From Balneolales bacterium (lineage in GTDB: Bacteria > Bacteroidota > Rhodothermia > Balneolales > Natronogracilivirgulaceae), in NCBI GenBank assembly GCA_007131625.1, contig SLQC01000209.1, positions 1 through 11,231 of the forward strand: a stretch of 11,231 nt of DNA, in the 5' to 3' direction. This document shows, piece by piece, positions 7,096-11,231 of this stretch. Made by a program: the position numbers and the translations under genes. The notes beneath the pieces were generated by a model. That model did not search any database. It saw nothing but the letters and a program-made list of their open reading frames with translations, and had not been told where the DNA came from. Position 1 is the stretch's first letter, and each line of letters opens with the position of its first letter.

Positions 7096-7218
7096 GAAGC
7101 AAGGTGAAGTTTGGCCGGGAGGCAGATCCGGATATGTAACTGGAATACCAACCTGAAATACGACCCGTATCACAAAATAGTTGTTTGTTCGTTACAGGAG
7201 TGCCGAAAAATTCTTATT

Positions 7219-7284
7219 ATGCAACCTGATTTTTACTGCAACTGCCGACAGGACTGTTGTACAAATAACACCATTCCATCATGA
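7219..7284 (+). CDS. Doubtful 21-codon Cys-rich small ORF ending on the lipoprotein start
   Basis: In the 185-base trpA-lipoprotein gap an ATG at 7219 opens 21 codons that end in TGA 7282-7284, overlapping the ATG of the lipoprotein gene (ATGA). The peptide has four Cys in a C-x-C-x4-C-C spacing (DFYCNCRQDCCTN). The only purine-rich ribosome-site-like sequence, AGGAG at 7196-7200, is 18 bases upstream, too far to serve this ATG. ATGA starts are common and a short frame ending on one is expected fairly often, so this may be chance. The rest of the gap holds a weak TATTAT (7215-7220) without a good -35 element. Confidence 0.12.
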   Translation: MQPDFYCNCRQDCCTNNTIPS

Positions 7285-8378
7285 CCCACTCGAATCGATC
7301 ATTTTTTTTGATATTTTCTGTTGCTGCACTTTTTATAGGAACCGCTTGTGATGGCGATTACCGTCGCTCGGCACAAGGCGGATTCTCCGAAGTGCTTGTG
7401 GTGATGGACTCTACGCAGTGGGATAGTGCCACAGCCGAGGCGATCCGAGCCACTTTTTCCCAGGAGGTCCTAACCCTTCCTAGTCCAGAAAAGAAGTACA
7501 ATCTCCGGTTTATGGACTTGCGGACCAACCGCGATCTTGAGTATGCAAAAAATTTCAAGAATACCATATTTGCCGCTCCAATCGATGAAGAGAGCAATGT
7601 TGGTTCATTCATTCGTGCCGTGATGAGTGAGGATATCAAACAGCGTATAGCCGACGGCCGGAACTTTGCCTTTCCTCTAAAAGACCGGTGGTATCGTGAT
7701 CAATGGACCCTGTTCTTATCTGCACCGGACCATGAGACCCTTGCCCGTAGAATCCTGGAGTCGGAGCGTTCGTTGGTGGGGTATCTGGATGAGGTGGAAA
7801 GGGGACGCTGGACCCGTGAAGTGTACCGCAGAGGGGAACAGGTACATCTTGCCGACACACTCTTGGAAAATCACGGTTTCAGTATCAGGGTTCAGCATGA
7901 CTATCGCATCGGGGTCGATACGACCGGATTTGTCTCCATGCGGCGATTTCTGCATGACAACGACCGCTGGATCTGGTTTTACTACATTGAAGACCAGGAC
8001 GGTCTCGATGATATAGATCAGGACTGGATCAATGCGAAGCGCGACAGCTTAATGCGTAATTACATCCGCGGCACCAGGGATGAATCCTATGTTACGACCG
8101 AGTATCGCCGGCCCATTGAGACGAAAGATACAAGAATCAACGGCCGGGAAGCGCTGGAAACAAGGGGCACATGGCAGATGACCAACGACATTATGGGAGG
8201 ACCCTTTCTTCACTATACCATATACGACGAGGACCAGCGCCGAATATACATGATGGAGTTTGCCCAATTTGCACCGAGATACAGAAAACTCCGGTTTATG
8301 AACCAGTTTGAAGCGATGGCGTACACATTTGAGACGGATACCACACTCGATCCCGAACGCATCGCCCTCTCCGAATAA
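7281..8378 (+). CDS. DUF4837-family predicted lipoprotein
   Basis: 365 residues. The N-terminus is a lipoprotein signal: a short polar start, a hydrophobic stretch (residues 8-19) and a lipobox ending at C23 (I-G-T-A-C). After cleavage it should be lipid-anchored to the outer or inner membrane; no Asp stands at +2 or +3 in an inner-membrane-retention pattern recognisable for this phylum. The mature part opens with a FSEVLVVMDSTQWDS block that resembles the opening of the DUF4837 family known mainly from Bacteroidota. Function is unknown. A late region TKDTRINGREALETRGTW, followed by a hydrophobic/aromatic segment (YTIYDEDQRRIYMMEF), suggests a compact extracytoplasmic domain. The link to trp genes is likely positional only. 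The family call is from remembered similarity, not a search. Confidence 0.75.
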   Translation: MTHSNRSFFLIFSVAALFIGTACDGDYRRSAQGGFSEVLVVMDSTQWDSATAEAIRATFSQEVLTLPSPEKKYNLRFMDLRTNRDLEYAKNFKNTIFAAPIDEESNVGSFIRAVMSEDIKQRIADGRNFAFPLKDRWYRDQWTLFLSAPDHETLARRILESERSLVGYLDEVERGRWTREVYRRGEQVHLADTLLENHGFSIRVQHDYRIGVDTTGFVSMRRFLHDNDRWIWFYYIEDQDGLDDIDQDWINAKRDSLMRNYIRGTRDESYVTTEYRRPIETKDTRINGREALETRGTWQMTNDIMGGPFLHYTIYDEDQRRIYMMEFAQFAPRYRKLRFMNQFEAMAYTFETDTTLDPERIALSE

Positions 8379-8409
8379 ACGCATTGCCTGATTATTGAGA
8401 GGCGTTTTT
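8377..8409 (+). terminator. Weak intrinsic terminator candidate after the lipoprotein gene
   Basis: GCCT (8386-8389) can pair with AGGC (8400-8403) around a 10-base loop, followed by a G and five Ts (8405-8409). An alternative 6-bp pair, AAACGC (8377-8382) with GCGTTT (8402-8407), overlaps the TAA stop. Either stem is short. The location between convergent genes fits a terminator. The rest of the 152-base convergent gap shows nothing else convincing. Confidence 0.35.
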
Positions 8410-8530
8410 GGCTGTCACGCCAGGTGGTTTCACAGATATGGAATTCTGTACAGAGCCCTGAAGCACTCTCCAGCGCTTGCTTACGCTTTGGCGAATCCGC
8501 TGATGTCTCTGATTCTTCCAGTACAACAAG

Positions 8531-9499
8531 CTAATCCATGGACACGCGAGTTTTCTCGGCGATGCGTTGATATTCTATATATTCGTTTGGTGTCAGATCT
8601 GCAAACATATAGTTGAGTGGATCAACCGATTCACCGTTACGACGAACTTCATAGTGGAGGTGGGGCCCGCTTGTTACGCCAGAATTTCCACTATAAGCGA
8701 TTTTATGGCCACGTTGAACTTTGACACCAGGCCGGATGTCATCCGCTGTACGAGACAAATGAGCGTACCGCGTTTCATAACCGTGCCCGTGATCGATGAC
8801 CAGTTTCAGTCCGTATGTTCCGCGGCGGTTGGCCGATTTAATTACACCGTCGCCGGATGCGTAGATGGGAGTGCCAACCCGGGCCCGGAAATCGATCCCT
8901 TCGTGCATTCGATTGTAACCTAGTACCGGATGCCGCCGCATACCGAAGCCACTGAGAATGATACCGTTGATGGGACGAATCGCGGGAATATGACGCATCA
9001 TTTCCTTGTTTTCATTATAATGCGCCTTGATCTCCTCAAAGCTCACTTTCTGAATATTTATGCGTCGTTCAATGCTTTCCAAACTGGCGGCGGTCCAGCG
9101 TAAAATTTCTGAGGTTTGCGCACTATATGAATCAAACTCTGCAAAGAGATCGACGCCGCCAACACCTGCCCGGCGCTCATCTTCTGAGATGGGATCGATA
9201 CCCAATACAGTCCGGTACACGTCATTGTCGGTAAAGGCGATTTCGTCAATCTGTTGGTCAAGTCGCTCGATGGTCGATCGGGTATTGTTTAGTTGCCGAT
9301 AAAGCACTTCATTTTCTGCTTTTAGGGCAATTTCTGCAGGAGAACCCACCGAGAAGGAAAGTACTGAGAGAGAACATGCACTTAATACAGTACCCACGAG
9401 GATCCAGAGGCTCAGTGTATAAATGACTCTTTCTAAAGGACGATATTCAACCGGAATGAACTCGCATTCCTTGTCATCATAGTAGTAATAATTTTTCAA
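8531..9499 (-). CDS. Membrane-anchored M23 (LytM-type) metallopeptidase, TTG start
   Basis: 322 residues. A short cytoplasmic N-terminus rich in Tyr and acidic residues precedes one membrane segment (about 26-51). A helical, coiled-coil-like stretch follows (about 56-88), then a spacer, and a C-terminal M23 domain (about 176-300). Zinc ligands are H199 and D203 (HEGID) and H282 (HLHYE); the catalytic histidines are H247 (YAHLS) and H280. All are present, so it should be an active peptidoglycan endopeptidase in the periplasm rather than a degenerate EnvC/NlpD type; the exact bond cut is not predictable. The start is TTG: no in-frame ATG occurs before codon 167. The gene is read towards the lipoprotein gene and follows hprK by 172 AT-rich bases, so it may have its own promoter. 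Confidence 0.93.
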   Translation of the reverse strand: MKNYYYYDDKECEFIPVEYRPLERVIYTLSLWILVGTVLSACSLSVLSFSVGSPAEIALKAENEVLYRQLNNTRSTIERLDQQIDEIAFTDNDVYRTVLGIDPISEDERRAGVGGVDLFAEFDSYSAQTSEILRWTAASLESIERRINIQKVSFEEIKAHYNENKEMMRHIPAIRPINGIILSGFGMRRHPVLGYNRMHEGIDFRARVGTPIYASGDGVIKSANRRGTYGLKLVIDHGHGYETRYAHLSRTADDIRPGVKVQRGHKIAYSGNSGVTSGPHLHYEVRRNGESVDPLNYMFADLTPNEYIEYQRIAEKTRVSMD

Positions 9500-9671
9500 A
9501 ACGAATTTTACCTGTGATCTGTTGACAAGCAGCCCAGTTTACAGACTGCGAGTTATTTATACGATTCTTTAACTCTGCAAATGTTATAGACCTTTAAAAA
9601 TAATCACATGAAAATCAGGCATTAATATAATAAAACTTAATATATAACCATAATATTTCTTAGAAAAACAA
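9500..9671 (-). other. AT-rich spacer between hprK and the M23 gene
   Basis: 172 bases, the most AT-rich part of the window, especially 9580-9670. On the minus strand it is the likely promoter region of the M23 gene. A near match to the Bacteroidota -7 element (AACATTTG against TAnnTTTG) can be read there, but no matching -33 element was found, so no promoter is called. No strong hairpin ends hprK. No tRNA or coding frame was seen. Confidence 0.4.
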
Positions 9672-10700
9672 TTATTCCAGGTCTCCCTCAAAGTAATCCA
9701 CTGCCCGTTTAATGATGGGACTGCTCGATTTTTTTTGGGCAATCCTTCTCTGAATTTTGTCTTGGAACGCTTCGGCGGAATTATATCCGTATTGCAAGAG
9801 GAGGTGGTTCATAGCAATCACTTCAGCAATTACAGTGATATTTTTGCCGGGAATAATGGGTAGATTGATAATTGGAATGTCGACTCCGAGTACCGGTACA
9901 CTCTCCCTGTTGAGGCCAGTACGATCGATCTTCTGTGAATCATCCCACAAATTCAGTTCTAATATCACTTCTACCCGTTTCTGATAGCGAATAGCGCGGA
10001 CACCGAACATGGACATCACATCAATAATCCCCAGTCCCCGAATCTCCATAAAATGTTTGTTAATTTCTGTGGGAGAGGCTATCAGTACATTGTTTTTTTT
10101 GGTCAAAATGATGACGTCGTCAGATACAATACGATGGCCGCGTTCAACCAAATCCAGAGCAACTTCGCTTTTTCCGATACCCGATTTGCCGGAAATCAAA
10201 ATACCGACACCATAGACATCCACCATGGAACCGTGAATCATGGTTTGTTCAGCAAAGTGATCTTCCAGTAGATCACGAACCAAAAACATGAATTTCGTTG
10301 TTTTCATCGGGGTTTGAAATACCGGGATCTGCGCTTTTTCGGCCATTGCCAGGAGTGAGTCGGGCAGCACATTGTTATCAGTCAGGAATATAACCGGTAT
10401 GGCGAATTTGGTAATTTCCCGGAAAGACTTCTCCACCGTTTTTTGTCCGATATGGTTGATATACTGACTTTCGCTGTTGCCGATCACCTGAATCCGGTGA
10501 TGGGTGAACAAGTCCACATAACCGGCAAGTGCAAGTCCTGGCCGGTGAAGATCGGTGTCGGTAACAAACCGATGCCCACACGCCTTTTCGGAGGCGCAGG
10601 AAATGACTTCAAGTTTCAGCTGTTTCCGTAGCTGTTCGACCAAAAATGTGACGGTGATTTGATCATTTTTGGGGATGGACGATAAGTTCTCAAATTGCAT
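9672..10700 (-). CDS. hprK: HPr kinase/phosphorylase
   Basis: 342 residues, slightly longer than the common 310-320, with a short extension at each end. Bifunctional enzyme that phosphorylates HPr on a serine and reverses the reaction with phosphate. The N-terminal domain (about 14-145) is the HprK_N fold. The C-terminal kinase domain has H156 in IHGSMVDVYG, the P-loop GKSGIGKS (171-178), the VSDDV acidic pair (D194, D195), the family signature EIRGLGIIDVMSMFGV (219-234), and the late IPGKNITVIAEVIAMNHLL segment. All catalytic elements are intact. It starts 51 bases after hpf on the same strand. Its HPr partner is not in the window. In Bacteroidota-like organisms the target is probably a regulatory HPr rather than a sugar-PTS, but that is inference. 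Confidence 0.96.
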   Translation of the reverse strand: MQFENLSSIPKNDQITVTFLVEQLRKQLKLEVISCASEKACGHRFVTDTDLHRPGLALAGYVDLFTHHRIQVIGNSESQYINHIGQKTVEKSFREITKFAIPVIFLTDNNVLPDSLLAMAEKAQIPVFQTPMKTTKFMFLVRDLLEDHFAEQTMIHGSMVDVYGVGILISGKSGIGKSEVALDLVERGHRIVSDDVIILTKKNNVLIASPTEINKHFMEIRGLGIIDVMSMFGVRAIRYQKRVEVILELNLWDDSQKIDRTGLNRESVPVLGVDIPIINLPIIPGKNITVIAEVIAMNHLLLQYGYNSAEAFQDKIQRRIAQKKSSSPIIKRAVDYFEGDLE

Positions 10701-10751
10701 TGGATCTGGAACGGGTCTAACAGGTGTTCGTTTACAGAATCACCATGGTGG

Positions 10752-11051
10752 TCAATTACGTGAAAACCGTTTATCCTTGTACTTGATTAGCTGGCGCCGC
10801 ATGTTGTCTACCGCAGAGCGTATAGCCTGTTCATATGCGGGTCCGGATTCAGATGCGTTGAGTAGATCCTGTTTTACTTTGACTGTCAGTTCGGCTCTGG
10901 CTGGTTCGTCATTATCTGGTGTTGGTTCAAGTACTATGTCACAGGTCAGAATTCCATTAAAAAAGCGATTTAACTTTTTGACTTCTTCAGTTGCAAATTC
11001 CTGGAGTTTAGGACTGGCGCTGAATTTTCTGGCGGTGAAATTGGTATTCAT
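10752..11051 (-). CDS. hpf: Short ribosome hibernation promoting factor (HPF/RaiA family)
   Basis: 99 residues, the short form lacking the C-terminal dimerisation domain of long HPF. It binds the 30S decoding region in starved or stationary cells and inactivates ribosomes. The sequence has the family layout: an N-terminal strand (NTNFTARKFSAS), a helix with KLQEFATEEVKKLNRFF, strands with DIVLEP and AELTVKVKQDLLNA, and a basic C-terminal helix (AIRSAVDNMRRQLIKYKDKR). The ATG start has no alternative nearby. It is 80 bases after the recombinase stop and 51 before hprK, so the three could share a transcript. Confidence 0.92.
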   Translation of the reverse strand: MNTNFTARKFSASPKLQEFATEEVKKLNRFFNGILTCDIVLEPTPDNDEPARAELTVKVKQDLLNASESGPAYEQAIRSAVDNMRRQLIKYKDKRFSRN

Positions 11052-11131
11052 AGAGTAACTGATTTAGAGTGAATCTTTCTGGAAATATGTCATAATAAAA
11101 AATCTGATGAAACAACAGAATTGTAAAATTT

Positions 11132-11231
11132 TTATTCGTCAGAATCTGCCCGAGGGTGTGCAGTGCGGTAGACATTACGCAAATGCTCGATACTGGTACC
11201 AGTGTATATCTGTGTGGCCGACAAATCAGCA
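11132..11231 (-). CDS. xerC: Tyrosine recombinase, XerC-like, C-terminal end only
   Basis: The last 32 codons of a minus-strand gene whose start lies beyond the window edge. The segment DLSATQIYTGTS contains the nucleophilic tyrosine of the integrase family (DLSTTQIYTH in typical Xer proteins), and the end LRNVYRTAHPRADSDE matches the helix and HPRA tail of Xer recombinases. The VY-x-x-AHPRA form is nearer to XerC than to XerD. Such proteins resolve chromosome dimers at dif, although the Arg and His catalytic residues are outside the window. The residue after YT is Gly where His is usual. The assignment as XerC rather than XerD or another chromosomal integrase is tentative; the family is not. 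Confidence 0.85.
   Translation of the reverse strand, partial: ADLSATQIYTGTSIEHLRNVYRTAHPRADSDE

Noticed and set aside
7192..7220. Promoter candidate with TATTAT at 7215-7220
   Set aside because: The matching -35 position (TTACAG) agrees with the consensus at only two bases, and no Bacteroidota -7/-33 pattern is present.
8379..8530. The M23 reading frame stays open past its TAG stop through the convergent gap
   Set aside because: About 50 stop-free codons are plausible by chance. The protein already ends where M23 proteins of this phylum usually end, shortly after the ADLTPNEY segment, so no readthrough is claimed.
8395..8616. A 73-codon plus-strand frame in the convergent gap
   Set aside because: It overlaps the conserved end of the M23 gene on the other strand, shows no family motif, and has no ribosome site.
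11052..11131. tRNA or tuf genes near the recombinase-hpf junction, as in some Bacteroidota
   Set aside because: The 80-base gap is AT-rich and has no cloverleaf sequence or coding frame longer than nine codons from an ATG.

Overview
The window looks like a chromosomal segment of a mesophilic bacterium in the Bacteroidota / Rhodothermota / Balneolota group. The evidence is a DUF4837-family lipoprotein, a short HPF next to a XerC-type recombinase, a Bacteroidota-style TrpRS, and an almost complete lack of Shine-Dalgarno sequences before the genes. Placement below that level is inference. No rRNA, tRNA, CRISPR array, insertion sequence or phage gene was seen, and no gene-free stretch exceeds 300 bases.

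Region 1 (1-7095, plus strand) is a near-complete tryptophan gene cluster in the order trpE (3' end only) - trpS - trpG - trpD - trpC - trpF - trpB - trpA. It converts chorismate to tryptophan: TrpE/TrpG make anthranilate, TrpD adds phosphoribosyl, TrpF isomerises, TrpC closes the indole ring, and TrpA/TrpB make tryptophan. The odd member is trpS, tryptophanyl-tRNA synthetase, which uses the end product and sits between the two anthranilate synthase subunit genes.

The junctions are the most unusual part. The trpS-trpG gap is filled by a 36-codon open frame that starts 1 nt after the trpS stop and ends in a TAATG overlap with trpG. The end of trpG carries a 20-bp tandem duplication that moved its stop codon. 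The trpF-trpB gap holds a 20-bp tandem repeat that produces a run of ATGA-overlapping mini-ORFs reaching the trpB start. trpB and trpA overlap by ATGA. Translational coupling through these junctions is a hypothesis.

Region 2 (7096-8378, plus strand) holds a DUF4837-type lipoprotein of unknown function, with a weak terminator candidate at its end.

Region 3 (8531-11231, minus strand) reads, in transcription order: the C-terminal end of a XerC-like tyrosine recombinase, hpf (ribosome hibernation), hprK (HPr kinase/phosphorylase) and a membrane-anchored M23 peptidase. It converges on region 2. The hpf-hprK adjacency recalls the rpoN-hpf-ptsN-hprK-rapZ neighbourhood of Proteobacteria, but no ptsN or rapZ is present here.

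Overall this is mostly housekeeping DNA. The real curiosities are trpS inside the trp cluster and the repeat-built and smORF-filled gene junctions.
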